DNA of 64,000 nt, taken from JBKHYJ01 sp046565505. Its GTDB lineage: Bacteria; Acidobacteriota; Blastocatellia; UBA7656. Within the stretch, counting starts at the first letter, position 1. The number at the start of each line of letters is the position of its first letter. Below, one piece after another: positions 9,089 through 18,666 of this stretch. The stretch is taken from the NCBI GenBank assembly GCA_046565505.1, contig JBKHYJ010000124.1, positions 7,810 through 71,809 on the forward strand, read 5' to 3'. The notes under the pieces were generated by a model. The model was given only the letters and a program-made list of their open reading frames with translations, searched no databases and was not told the origin of the DNA. The translations under genes and the position numbers were made by a program.

Positions 9089-9583
9089 TCAGGCGGAAGC
9101 TTTGCCGAGAAGTTGGCCCAGCTCTTTTATGTGGCCGGAGTCGTGTTCGCGCATCTTGATTAACAACTCCATAAGGGTGAGCTGGCCGACATTCTCGAAC
9201 TCGCCGCTTCTGCTCAACTGGTCGGGCGAGAGGTCGCGTATCGCGCTTAGGTTGATTGCGCGCGTGTCGATGAAATCCTTTAAGGCCGCTTTGAAATCCT
9301 GATTAATGTACCCGCGTTCCTCGGCGAGCTTGTCGCCGTCGAGGTCCGTCAAAAAAGGGTGGTCTTCGTTAAGCATCTTGGCGATGCGCACCTTATAACC
9401 TTCCCGCTCGATGTCGCGGAGGTGACAAATGTGCTCAACCACGGACCATGTTTTCTGAGACGGACGCGCCCTCAGATTGCCCTCTTCCGCGCCGGCCAGC
9501 AACCCCTGAATCGTTCGCGGCATTTCTTCTATGTCTTTGACCAGCTCCCGGTAATCTTGCGCATTCGCCCGCGCGCCATCCAT
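9089..9583 (-). CDS. DinB-family putative metal-dependent protein
   Basis: This 164-residue four-helix-bundle protein belongs to the DinB/YfiT superfamily. The three metal-binding His positions are visible: one in WSVVEHICHL, and two in the C-terminal EHDSGHIKEL segment. Superfamily members include thiol transferases (for example bacillithiol or mycothiol S-transferases) and maleylpyruvate isomerases; the reaction here is unknown. It is the last gene of a tight minus-strand unit. The upstream ornithine-cyclodeaminase-like gene ends 15 bases before this ATG, and AAGGAGG spanning that junction is a strong ribosome binding site at seven-base spacing, so the start is well supported. Confidence 0.85.
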   Translation of the reverse strand: MDGARANAQDYRELVKDIEEMPRTIQGLLAGAEEGNLRARPSQKTWSVVEHICHLRDIEREGYKVRIAKMLNEDHPFLTDLDGDKLAEERGYINQDFKAALKDFIDTRAINLSAIRDLSPDQLSRSGEFENVGQLTLMELLIKMREHDSGHIKELGQLLGKASA

Positions 9584-9598
9584 ATGCCCGCCTCCTTC

Positions 9599-10594
9599 TC
9601 AGCCGGCAAAGTTCACCGAAATGCCGGCCCCCTGCTTGAGCGCCTTCTCGTAGACCGCGGCCGCGGCCGCAACGTCCTGTAACGCCGTTCCTGTAGAGTC
9701 GAAAATAACTATTTCCTCACGGTCGGTCCTGCCCGCCTTCCTGCCCGCGATAACACCCGCAAGCTCCGAGTGCACGTCAGACCTGGAAATCACCCCCTCT
9801 TCCAGCGCGTGATGAAGCTCGCCGATAGTCGCGCACTGCTCCATTATATCGACCACGATCTTGCCCGAAGCCATCAAATCCGCGTCCAGTTCACGCTTGT
9901 CTTCGTTATCCGCACCGACCGCGGCGATGAAGGCGCCTGGGGCGACGTGCCTGCGGCCCAGAAACGCCCGCTTGGAAGGGGTGCAAGTCACGCACACGTC
10001 GCTTTGCGGGACCGCTTCCGACAGGTCGCCGACCGCTTTGACCTCGACGCCCGCGTCGCTTGAAAGCTCTTCGGCAAAGCGGCGGGCGGCCTCCTGCTCG
10101 CTGTCGTAGGCGTAGACCCTTTCAAGATCGAGCACCTTCATAAGCGCCTTCAACTGTATGCGGCCCTGGTTGCCGCAGCCGATGATGGTCGCGACTCTTG
10201 AATCCGGCCGCGCGAGGTACTTTGCCGCCACAGCCGTCGCCGCGCCCGTGCGCACTATGGTGATTTCGATAGAGTCCATCAGCGCGAGCGGGTAGCCGTT
10301 TTCCCCGTCGCACAGCATGATTATCCCTTGAATGTTCGGCATGCCGAACTTCGCCTTGTTCTCAAAAAAGTTCCCATTGGTCTTGACCGCAAAATAAGTC
10401 CTCGCCAGCTTGAGCCCCGCGGCTTTGATGTGAAATCCCCCGGCCCGCGAAGGGACGCCCAGGACGCCGGGCGGCAGCGTCTTTCCCTCCAGGTGCATCT
10501 TGAAAGCCTGCTCGACCGCCTCGATGCATTGGTCAAGGTCGAGCAGCCCCGCCACGTCACCCCGCGTCAGCAACAGTGTGCCATCTGGTTTCAT
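9599..10594 (-). CDS. Ornithine cyclodeaminase/mu-crystallin family protein
   Basis: The 331-residue protein fits the ornithine cyclodeaminase/mu-crystallin family in length and motifs. The NAD-binding Rossmann loop reads IIGCGNQGRIQL, and the N-terminal half has the family's FHIKAAG and YFAVKTNGNFF segments. Members cyclise ornithine to proline, reduce imino acids, or, as SbnB and VioK-like proteins, help make 2,3-diaminopropionate. The sequence alone does not choose between these. The start is taken at ATG 10594, with GGGGA upstream. It lies between a SnoaL-like gene and the DinB gene with 15-18 base gaps, so one transcript is likely. An OTC-like gene and an M20 deacylase-like gene also lie in this 12-kb region, hinting at modified basic amino acid metabolism. 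Confidence 0.85.
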   Translation of the reverse strand: MKPDGTLLLTRGDVAGLLDLDQCIEAVEQAFKMHLEGKTLPPGVLGVPSRAGGFHIKAAGLKLARTYFAVKTNGNFFENKAKFGMPNIQGIIMLCDGENGYPLALMDSIEITIVRTGAATAVAAKYLARPDSRVATIIGCGNQGRIQLKALMKVLDLERVYAYDSEQEAARRFAEELSSDAGVEVKAVGDLSEAVPQSDVCVTCTPSKRAFLGRRHVAPGAFIAAVGADNEDKRELDADLMASGKIVVDIMEQCATIGELHHALEEGVISRSDVHSELAGVIAGRKAGRTDREEIVIFDSTGTALQDVAAAAAVYEKALKQGAGISVNFAG

Positions 10595-10612
10595 CAACTA
10601 TCCCCGCTAAGG

Positions 10613-11050
10613 CTATTCCGCGGCCGGCGTGAAGTCTTCCGCGGGCGCCGCCCTGTAGGCTTCGACCGCCGCGGCCGTGTCGTAGTAGTCACGGAAGTTG
10701 ACTATCTTGCCATCGCGCAATGTGAAGACATGTACAAAGTCAGTTTCAAACCTGCGCCCATTGGCGTTCACGCGCGCCCTGTAGTTGCCAAAGACTATGA
10801 CCTTTTCGCCGCTGCAAACGAATTCCTGCGGCACTAGGTGATTGCTCTCCTCCGCGTCATCGAGTATTGCGAAGTATCGCGCCACCTGTTCCCGCCCGCG
10901 GTGGCGGCCCGCGTAGGGCAGGTCTTCGGCCGGGCCACATGCCAGCCATTCGGTGTCTTCGGAGCACAAATTCAAAACGGCCTCCAGATTCGCTTCCAAA
11001 TAAGCCGCGTATGCCTGTCGCACTATTTTCTCGTTCTCTTGTTCAGTCAT
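10613..11050 (-). CDS. SnoaL-like/NTF2-fold protein
   Basis: This 145-residue protein has the NTF2-like fold signature of the SnoaL/ketosteroid-isomerase superfamily. The first helix is VRQAYAAYLEANLEAVLNL, then a strand and loop DTEWLACGP, then GREQVARYF. The end, DFVHVFTLRDGKIVNFRDYYDT, is the most typical family element. Members act as isomerases, cyclases, dehydratases or ligand-binding proteins; this one cannot be assigned. The frame is open further upstream, but ATG 11050 is chosen because GGAG lies six bases ahead and the family starts here. It is the first gene of the three-gene unit with the cyclodeaminase-like and DinB genes. Confidence 0.85.
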   Translation of the reverse strand: MTEQENEKIVRQAYAAYLEANLEAVLNLCSEDTEWLACGPAEDLPYAGRHRGREQVARYFAILDDAEESNHLVPQEFVCSGEKVIVFGNYRARVNANGRRFETDFVHVFTLRDGKIVNFRDYYDTAAAVEAYRAAPAEDFTPAAE

Positions 11051-11213
11051 GTTCAACTCCGTGGCGAAGGTAAAACGATACCGCGCCTCCAAACCCGAGT
11101 CCCGTAGCAGCATAGAACTCTCGTCGCAGCCAGGTAAAAGGTTATCGCGTTAGAGGATTTGAAATAAGCCTTCAGCGCACGAGCCTTATCTTTGCGATCA
11201 CATTAGCATGGGG

Positions 11214-12353
11214 CTACGCGCAAAAGTCCCGCGCCAGCTCCGTAAGCGCGTCGCGGCAGGTGAGGACATCCTCTACGAGCACGTACTCGTCTAGCCCGTG
11301 CAGGCCGGCGCCGCCGGGGCCGAATACCACCGTGGGAATACCTGCCCGGCCTAAGATGGCCGCGTCGGTCCAGAACGTCATGCCCGAATGATGCGTCTTT
11401 CGCCCGAGCTTCCCCATAGCGTTCTCGACGGCTTGCGGCAGCGTATGGCCCGGCGGCGTTTGATATGGAGGCTGGCCGAATAACGCCCTCGCGGTGCCCT
11501 CAAACTCCGCATCCTCCTCTTTGAGCGACCGCAGAATTTCTTCGACCTCCATTAACGCGGCGTTCTCCGGCTCGCCCGTTACTATCCGCCGCTCCATTCG
11601 CAGCGAGCAATGGTCAGGGTACGTGCTGAGCTCGCGGCCGCCGTCGATGAGCGACGCATGCAAAGAAGGCGTGCCCTGGATGGGGTGAGGCTGACCGGAC
11701 TCTAGCCGCCGGCCGAGGGCTTCGAGGCGCGCGAGGACTCTTCCCATTCTGAGGATCGCGTCGCGGCCCTCCTTCGGCAGGCTGCCGTGAGCCGCCTTAC
11801 CTTTAGTCTCTACCTCCACCCACTGATATCCCCTGTGGCCGATGCCGATCACCATGTCCGTGGGCTCGGTGATAACCGCCGCGTCAGCGCGCCATTTTTC
11901 GACCAGCGCCTCGGCCCCCCGGCTCTCGTACTCCTCGTCGATTACACCCGCGACGATTATCCGCCCCGATTTGAGCCCGCCCGATATTGCGATAGACTCT
12001 GCCGCGGAAATCATGGAGGCAAGCCCGCCCTTCATATCCTGCGTGCCCCTGCCATAAAGCCTCCCATCGCGCTCGACCGGGCTGAACGGCTCGGGCATCC
12101 CGATGACGCCGACCGTATCGAGGTGACCGCAGAACATCAGCGTCGGCCCGGGCGAACGGCCGTCGAGGACGCCCACGACGTTAGGCCTGCCTGAAACAAC
12201 TTCGGTGATCTCCACGTCGAGCCCGGCCTTGCGCATATGGTCCGCTATGGCGCCGGCCACTTCTGATTCGCCCGCGCCCCCCGGCGCGAGGGACGGGTTC
12301 ACCGAGTCGATTGCCACCAGGTCGCGCAGTAGCTCGATTGTAGGTTCGTGCAT
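11214..12353 (-). CDS. M20 family metallohydrolase (ArgE/DapE-like)
   Basis: The 379-residue protein is a dinuclear-zinc M20 peptidase/deacylase of the type that removes acyl groups from amino acids or cleaves dipeptides. The metal and catalytic motifs are in order: CGHLDTV, GRGTQDMKGG, the catalytic Glu in DEEYESRGAE, TEPTD, and the C-terminal GPGGAGLHGLDEYV. The dimerisation (lid) domain sits between, with KAAHGSLPKEG. The substrate could be an N-acetylated amino acid, a succinyl-diaminopimelate analogue or a dipeptide. It is preceded by GGGG before ATG 12353 and a perfect TATAAT further upstream. The next minus-strand gene starts about 160 bases downstream, so co-transcription is possible but not obvious. 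Confidence 0.88.
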   Translation of the reverse strand: MHEPTIELLRDLVAIDSVNPSLAPGGAGESEVAGAIADHMRKAGLDVEITEVVSGRPNVVGVLDGRSPGPTLMFCGHLDTVGVIGMPEPFSPVERDGRLYGRGTQDMKGGLASMISAAESIAISGGLKSGRIIVAGVIDEEYESRGAEALVEKWRADAAVITEPTDMVIGIGHRGYQWVEVETKGKAAHGSLPKEGRDAILRMGRVLARLEALGRRLESGQPHPIQGTPSLHASLIDGGRELSTYPDHCSLRMERRIVTGEPENAALMEVEEILRSLKEEDAEFEGTARALFGQPPYQTPPGHTLPQAVENAMGKLGRKTHHSGMTFWTDAAILGRAGIPTVVFGPGGAGLHGLDEYVLVEDVLTCRDALTELARDFCA

Positions 12354-12845
12354 AAATTACCCCATTACAATCAGGAGGACTTTAGGAACTTATCGCCGGT
12401 GTGCGATTCGCGACTATTATACACTTGAGGCCATACATTTACAGCCACAAAGTAGGCGGCCTCAACCGTACCTGAGCCATTCAAATCCAGGGCGGGGAGA
12501 AACGTTTTGCCCGCCTTCGGCTTATATGACTGTGAGCATAATCGGACAATCGCCGTGAGCGGTCGCGCACATGTTTAAAGCGCAATCAAGGAGTGACATA
12601 AGGAAGGAATCACCTGCCGCCAATAACGCGGACGCCCGCGCCTGACTCACTCGCGCCCCGGCCTCACCCGCGGCTTCAATAATCAGTTATGGCGCCCGGC
12701 GATGAGGCGCATGACGACGCGCCACGCCGCATTCGGCGTGGCGGTCCCCTTATGTTCGCTTCAGCCGCATCACGCGGCGTGGGCCAACTTTGCCCCGCGC
12801 CGGCTTCGCATGGATTCAATAGACACCTACCAGGAGAGGATATAA
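12354..12845. other. Intergenic region between M20 and tyrosinase genes, with hairpin
   Basis: No gene is supported in these 492 bases between divergent genes. Besides the minus-strand promoter, the only clear structure is a perfect 10-bp hairpin: CGCCACGCCG at 12720-12729, loop CATT, CGGCGTGGCG at 12734-12743. It lies about 100 bases ahead of the tyrosinase gene and could act as a leader structure or as a relic terminator. Confidence 0.5.
12416..12443 (-). promoter_or_regulatory. Putative promoter of the M20 hydrolase gene
   Basis: On the minus strand a perfect TATAAT (12416-12421) lies 16 bases from a weak TGTAAA box (12438-12443). Transcription would begin near 12409, giving a leader of about 55 bases. 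Confidence 0.35.
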
Positions 12846-15800
12846 ATGGGCATAAGAAAAAATGCAGCTCGTCTGACCCCCACGGAGCGGGACAACTTTC
12901 TGAGGGCGGCGCTTACGCTAAAGAACACTATCGCAAATCCGGGCGCTCCGGCGGCCCAACAGATCAGCATCTACGACCAGTTTGTGGCGATCCACCTGTA
13001 CACGTTGAACGTCAACGTCCCCGGCGGAGGGGTCTCTAATATGGGCCACCAGAACTCCGCATTCGGCCCCTGGCACCGCTATTACCTGCTGCGATTCGAG
13101 CAGGCCCTACAGGCCGTCGACCCGACCGTGACGCTCCCCTACTGGGATTGGACCGACCATGCCGCGACACAAAACATAATCTTCCAGGACAACTTCATGG
13201 GTCCGAACGGCGGGGTCGGGGGTGTAGGCGGCGGCAACGTTCAATCCGGCTATTTTGCTTTTGACGCGCCGGGCTCGGGCACTAACCCGACGCCGCTGCC
13301 GGCTTGGTGGCCGACGGGCCTCCTAGGGTGGCGGGTGAAAACGCAATTGCAGCAGGGTCACGGTAGCACGCTCGGGCGTAGCCTCAGCCCTTTCACCTCT
13401 CTTGAGACCAAAGCGCATGTGCTGACGTGCCTGGCGAGGCCGAATTACGAAAACCCGAGCGGGTTCAGGCCCTATCTCGAAGGCGGCGCTAGCGGCAATG
13501 GCATGCACAACGGCATGCATGGCTGGGTGGGCGGAAATATGGGGGACCCTAATTCGTCGCCGAACGATCTGATCTTTTTCCTGCACCACTGCAACATAGA
13601 CCGCCTTTGGGCGATGTGGCAGATTGACGGGCACCAGGGGAGCGCATTTTATCCATCCGTAGGCAGGCCGCAGGGTCACAATTTGAATGACCCGATGTGG
13701 CCGTGGGTCGGCGGCCTGGCGGGATATTCGTCCAATAACGCCCAGACCAACATCGTCTTGCCCGACTTTACGGGCGAACCAGTTCGTCACCCCGCGGATG
13801 TTTTAGACCATCGCGCGCTGGGGTTCGCCTACGACACGGAAGTGGTATTGGGCATCGCGCTCGATCAGACGGGAAGCATGGCCGGGATGACTCCCGACCC
13901 GATGACGGGCATGGCCCCCAACATCACCAAGTGGGAAGCCGCCAAGCGCGGCGTTTCGGCGATGCTGCACGACTGTGAGGCCGCCTACGCCGCCGCGGAG
14001 GCCTACGTGGTGGGCGGGGTGGAAACCTTCAGATCAACCGGGGCCGGTAATACCTTCACCCAAGTTTTCCCGGGCGCCCATTTCGGCGTGGTCAAGAATG
14101 GCGGGGCCATCAGCCAGATCAATTTTGATGCTAACATCGCTGCGCAGTCGCCCGGCGGCGGCACGCCGCTGGCCGGAGCATTGACAGACACGGACACAAA
14201 TCTGGTACGCGCCCCCTTCGCAAACCTGCCCGCGGGCGAGCAACGTTACCTTTCGATATTGACGGACGGCGTGGCGACCGCCCCGCCCCCGCTGACAAGC
14301 CTCGGTACGCCTGCTTTCCCCGACACCGTCATTTTTGCGATGGGCTTCGGGATAGGCGGCGGCTGGGACGGGGTCGATTACGCGACCATCGCGAACATGG
14401 TGACGAAGGGCAAGGCGGCCCCCGCGGGAGTGGCCCAGGTCTTTCACGGCGAGAACGCGGGCGTGATCGATAAGTTCTACACGAACTCGGTCGCCGCCTC
14501 GATCGGCTACGTCCCGTCGGTCGATCCGATTTTCGATCTATACCCGGGCGAACACGTACACATGCGCTTTGACGTGACGGATGCCGAAGAGGCATTTATG
14601 ATTACCGCGCAGGGGTTCGATTACTCGGATGGGAATTGGGATTTCTGCCTGATGGCCCCGAGCGGGATGCATTGCGCGGACACTCGCATGGAGGGGGCTG
14701 CCGGGGCGCACATCACCACCAGTCACAGTCACGACAGCCCCACGGAAACGCTCGCGCCGTTCCTCGTCACCATGAAGGAGCGCCAGGGGCGCTGCACGAT
14801 ATTCCTCAACCGCAACGGGGCCGAGTCCCACGAATGGGTCGGGCGTTGGTACTTCATGGCCTACTACAAGTCCGACCCGGCCGAGCCGCTGATGATCATG
14901 CCCAGCCTCGCAGATTTTGTCCTGCCGGTAGGGTCGCCTCCGGTGCGCGGGCCGCTCTACTCAAGGTTTTTGCAGAAGCCATCGGAGCGGCTGCCAGTGC
15001 GCGCGATAGCCGGCGCGCCTGCCCACCAACTGGCTACGGGATTGAGCGGCATAACCACGACTTCGCCGGATGCCCCCTGCGCGGTCTCGGTCAACATCTA
15101 CAAGCGAACGAGCCGGAAGGCGACCTTGTCGGCGACGGCGAAAGCGCCATTCGCCGGGGAGGACATCCTGCTGACGCTTCAGCTATCGGACCTTGCGGGC
15201 GGCAGGCAAGACATTCATACGATTGTCGCGCGGATGGTCGCGCCCAATCACTCTCTGGGAAATGCCGTGGCCGACCTCGCCGCGGTGCCGTTCAAATCAA
15301 GGCGGCAGTTCCTCAACAGGGGGAACGCGGAGCAGCCCTTCGACCTGCTGCAATACCTGGCAGAGTATGAACGACTCAAGCCCGAGGGGCTCGCGATACG
15401 CGACGAGGCGGTCGAATTCAAACAAAAGGATGACTCCACGTGGGTGGCCCGAATCAAAGGCAATAGGTTTCCCGGCGTCTATCATTTCGGCGTCTACGTC
15501 GAAGGGATTTACTACCCCGGAGGTGAGGAGGAGGACGCGCATGAGGGCGGGGGTAAAGAGGCTGGGCATGACCATCATTGTTGCGAGCATGGGCCCCAGC
15601 GATTCACTGAGTCCTTGCACGCTTCAATAGCGCTGGGGATCGAGCCGGACGGAAAACAGAGCAGCGCCGTACTGCACTGGACGGCCCCGAATAAATTTGT
15701 AGTTAGCGCCACGCTGGTTGACGCGAACGGAAACATCGCCCTGCCGGTCGCGGGCAACGTCCCCGCCGTGACGGTCGGCGGGAAGGTTGTCCGGGCTAAG

Positions 15801-16136
15801 CCCCTCGTCTCACTCACGGCCGAGCATCAAGTGGAGGTCACGCTCGTCGGGAGGAACATCGAGGTCGCCCCCGAGGGGCAGGCCATCAAGAGTGCAGGCG
15901 TATCCGTCGAAACTGCGGAAGGGGAGAGGCTGCCCATCAAGCCAAATGAGAATCTCAGGGTCAGTGTCGAGATTTCTGGAAACAAGCTCAAGGTCGATAC
16001 ACCGAAATTCATCGGGGACAGGGAAACCCGCAAAGTCTTCTCTTCGGGGACGCAGGAAGCGATGAAGATAGCGATGGAGAATCGCCAGCCCATCGCAACC
16101 AAGAAAGAGGCGAAAGACTCGGGCTTCCAAATGTGA
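12846..16136 (+). CDS. Tyrosinase-von Willebrand A multidomain protein
   Basis: The first ~330 residues form a type-3 copper domain. CuA ligands are H50 (VAIHLY) and the H-x8-H pair H68 and H77 (GHQN...WHRYY). CuB ligands are H221 and H225 (HNGMH) and the HH pair in FFLHHCNIDRLWAMWQ at 247-248. Such enzymes oxidise phenols. From residue 331 a VWA-like domain begins, with the metal-site motif DQTGS at 340-344, and runs to about 560. The remaining ~530 residues hold beta-rich domains and a His/Cys-rich stretch (GHDHHCCEHGPQ). There is no evident signal peptide. GAGAGGATATAA before ATG 12846 supports the start. Typical bacterial tyrosinases are under 400 residues, so the fusion is unusual. It may be a surface or matrix-modifying oxidase, which is inference. 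Confidence 0.88.
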   Translation: MGIRKNAARLTPTERDNFLRAALTLKNTIANPGAPAAQQISIYDQFVAIHLYTLNVNVPGGGVSNMGHQNSAFGPWHRYYLLRFEQALQAVDPTVTLPYWDWTDHAATQNIIFQDNFMGPNGGVGGVGGGNVQSGYFAFDAPGSGTNPTPLPAWWPTGLLGWRVKTQLQQGHGSTLGRSLSPFTSLETKAHVLTCLARPNYENPSGFRPYLEGGASGNGMHNGMHGWVGGNMGDPNSSPNDLIFFLHHCNIDRLWAMWQIDGHQGSAFYPSVGRPQGHNLNDPMWPWVGGLAGYSSNNAQTNIVLPDFTGEPVRHPADVLDHRALGFAYDTEVVLGIALDQTGSMAGMTPDPMTGMAPNITKWEAAKRGVSAMLHDCEAAYAAAEAYVVGGVETFRSTGAGNTFTQVFPGAHFGVVKNGGAISQINFDANIAAQSPGGGTPLAGALTDTDTNLVRAPFANLPAGEQRYLSILTDGVATAPPPLTSLGTPAFPDTVIFAMGFGIGGGWDGVDYATIANMVTKGKAAPAGVAQVFHGENAGVIDKFYTNSVAASIGYVPSVDPIFDLYPGEHVHMRFDVTDAEEAFMITAQGFDYSDGNWDFCLMAPSGMHCADTRMEGAAGAHITTSHSHDSPTETLAPFLVTMKERQGRCTIFLNRNGAESHEWVGRWYFMAYYKSDPAEPLMIMPSLADFVLPVGSPPVRGPLYSRFLQKPSERLPVRAIAGAPAHQLATGLSGITTTSPDAPCAVSVNIYKRTSRKATLSATAKAPFAGEDILLTLQLSDLAGGRQDIHTIVARMVAPNHSLGNAVADLAAVPFKSRRQFLNRGNAEQPFDLLQYLAEYERLKPEGLAIRDEAVEFKQKDDSTWVARIKGNRFPGVYHFGVYVEGIYYPGGEEEDAHEGGGKEAGHDHHCCEHGPQRFTESLHASIALGIEPDGKQSSAVLHWTAPNKFVVSATLVDANGNIALPVAGNVPAVTVGGKVVRAKPLVSLTAEHQVEVTLVGRNIEVAPEGQAIKSAGVSVETAEGERLPIKPNENLRVSVEISGNKLKVDTPKFIGDRETRKVFSSGTQEAMKIAMENRQPIATKKEAKDSGFQM

Positions 16137-16160
16137 CACGGGAAAAGCTCAGACGCATAT

Positions 16161-16190
16161 TACAGGCGGCGTGGTCTCGCGCCGCGTGTA
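16161..16190 (+). terminator. Hairpin after tyrosinase-VWA gene
   Basis: TACAGGCGGCG (16161-16171) pairs with CGCCGCGTGTA (16180-16190) with one mismatch and an 8-base loop. No T-run follows, so termination is only likely. The rest of 16137-16463 shows no supported gene. Confidence 0.4.
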
Positions 16191-16463
16191 GCCCAACAAC
16201 CCATTGCCGCGAGAGCCGCGAAGCAACTCCCGCTTGAAACGCTCAACGTCGCTCGCGCGGCCGTCGAATTCGCGCAACGCGCGGGTGATCTTCAGGAGGG
16301 AAGAACAGGCTCGTGTGACGGCGGCCTTTTCGCTAAAGCGACCGCACGCGGGATTGGTCCGTTCCCACGCAAATCAGGCATTCGGAAACCGTGACCGGCA
16401 ACAGCCGAGTGGACATCTCAAGAAAACGAAGTTCCTCAATGTAAACAAGACTAGGAGATTAAA

Positions 16464-18294
16464 ATGAACTATATATTCAAAGGCCGCCTTTGCGGCTATA
16501 TCTGTAGCGAGTGCTTTGAGCCGCTGAGCAAGGTCAAGGTGCGGATTTATCGCGCTCGCGAAGACTAGAACGTCACGGCCCTGGCCGTAGCGAGCCCCAA
16601 GGACACATTCGCCATCCTCTCCGAAGAGGACGTGCGGCGGAAGGAGTCTTACTTGCTCGGCGAGTTTGAGACAAACGAGGCGGGTGAGTTCGTCGCCGAA
16701 CTCGGCGACAAGCAAGGCTACAACGGGGAGGCGTTCGAGGTGGACGTATATTGTGACACCTTGCCGGGCCTTAAGCCCGGACCCCCGAGCCCGTGCAATT
16801 CTCCGTGACAGTCCTCCAGCCATTATGGCGCAGGGTCGAGCGGGGCGCTATGGCGGTCTGGGACCATTGCCTCTCGCATAGATACTGGTGCCTGGTGCGC
16901 TCAAGGTTCGGGGCATGGGTCATCTGTGGCCGCGTTGTGGTGTGCGACACGGGGTTGCCGGCCAGCCCGGTCAAGGTGAGCGCTTTCGACGTGGACTGGT
17001 TGCAGGACGACCCGCTAGGCTCCGCGATCACCGATTCGACCGGAAGGTTCCGCATCAACTACGTGGCCGCGGATTTCAGGAAGGACGTGCTGGGGTTAAA
17101 CATAGAGCTTTTCGGCGGGCCTGACCTCTACTTCAAAGTCGAGACGCTATCAGGAACGGCACTGCTGACCGAGCCGCGTTCGCGCGGGCGCGCGCCTGAC
17201 CGTGAAAACGTCGGCAACTGCTTCTGCGTGGAGCTATGCGTCGAAGAAGCCCCCGTCGTCACGCATGCATGGTTCACGCGGGTAGGTGATTTTGCGCTCT
17301 ACTCAGACATCAACTTCCTGACGGATGGTCGCACGTCGCACGCCGTACCTCCGGGCTTCCCGAATGCTCATGGGGGGCCGGATTCGGCTTCTTCGGGGAC
17401 CTGAAGCTCGTGGGAGATTGCCCGACCACCTACCCGACTGGCGGCCCGCCGATGCGTTACCGTTTCCTGTACGAGGTGTTGGGTTCCGGGGTCGGCCTTC
17501 AGCCGATGCTGGCCTCAAACCTGGCATCAGTGGTGGTAGGTTCGCGGCCGATCTTATGGGACGTATTCGGCACAGGGACTCCGATTGTGACTTCGCAGCC
17601 AATCTATGTCGCCGGGTCAGGGGCCACGCCGCCGGGGCCTACGCCGCCGCCTTCGCCTCTGCCGGCCGGGCCGTGGGGACCGATCCCGAGCGTTGTGCTC
17701 GTGCCTGACGCGAACGGTTGGGTGACCATCGACCCGGCCGCGACTAATGGCGGGTTCTCCGGGCCGTTGGTGCGGTTCGCTTCGGAAACAGTCGTGCCGG
17801 GCGGAGGCGCGCCGAGCGATGGGCCGGGCGTAGCGGTCTCCGACCCCAAGAATGGCAAGATGCTCAGGATCGTATTCCAGGCCGAGCCCGTCACCGGCCC
17901 GACGGCTTCGACTCCGACGCTGACCAATGAGCTGCCGAAAATCTACATCAATAACTGGGGCGACGTGAACGACCTCAACCTGGCCCGGTTCATAGGGGCG
18001 GGCGACACGCCTTGTTCGGGCCTGGCCGATGGTCTGGATATCCTGTACACCGCGGACCACGAATTGATGGGGTCATGGGGTATCGGCATACCGACCGCCG
18101 CCAGCATCCCCGGCGGCGTGCCCGCGTTGCCATCGGGCAATGTCCCGCGCGGGGCATTCGGGACACAGCACCTGGACATTTCCACATGGCCGGCGTGTTC
18201 TTACACCGTGTCGCTCAGCACGCGCAGGAAGCTCACGGACGGAGAAATCGACGACTCGGGACACACAAGGTCGCTGACGTTCTGCAAAGACTGA
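16464..18294 (+). pseudogene. Broken gene for a large protein with carboxypeptidase-regulatory-like domains
   Basis: A good ribosome binding site (AGGAG) precedes ATG 16464, and coding sequence can be followed to a stop at 18292-18294, but three lesions interrupt it. An in-frame TAG at 16566-16568 is followed by in-frame protein-like sequence. At the C-run 16782-16786 the frame must change to continue into PVQFSVTVLQPLW. At the G-run 17372-17377 it must change again to continue as AGFGFFGDLKLVGDCP. The restored product of roughly 600 residues has two Cys-rich beta-sandwich units. The second contains SPVKVSAFDVDWLQDD and GRFRINYVAADF, like carboxypeptidase-regulatory domains. A longer C-terminal domain has a Pro-rich stretch. 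Both frameshifts sit in homopolymers, so sequencing error is a real alternative to decay. Confidence 0.65.
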
Positions 18295-18666
18295 TTTCGG
18301 GCCAGTATTTAAGCCCGAGGGCCGCCGGTCACTGGCTGATAACTCCGCCGGTGGCCGGCGCGCCTTGTCTTGTCAGGGTATGTAGCCTTACCGAATATGA
18401 ATGAAGCTGGCGATGTTCATTCTTGCGCTTGACACGTGTGCCGCGGCGCGCCGGGTCCCCTGACGACGCAGCCCCCGGGGTGCTCTTTTTTCGCCTCATC
18501 CGACCTGCAACAACGTGGGTGAGAAAACGCATCTCGCGAGTCTCAGGTAGTATAGGTCTATCACCCCGCGCGCAACCGGCGCGAGTCGGGCGGGCGGTCT
18601 CGCCACGCGCGCCGGGCGATTTTCGACATCGCTCTCGCATGGTATATTTCTAAGCAAAGGGGAAAC
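18295..18666. other. Intergenic region with weak hairpin
   Basis: No gene is supported here. GGCCGCCGG (18320-18328) can pair with CCGGTGGCC (18348-18356), with one G-T pair, and may end transcription of the broken gene. TATATT at 18642-18647 just ahead of the peptidase gene is a possible -10 box. Confidence 0.35.

Noticed and set aside
16204..16467. Small frame between the tyrosinase gene and the broken gene
   Set aside because: Arg/Ser-rich with no motif; it overlaps the ribosome binding site of the following gene.
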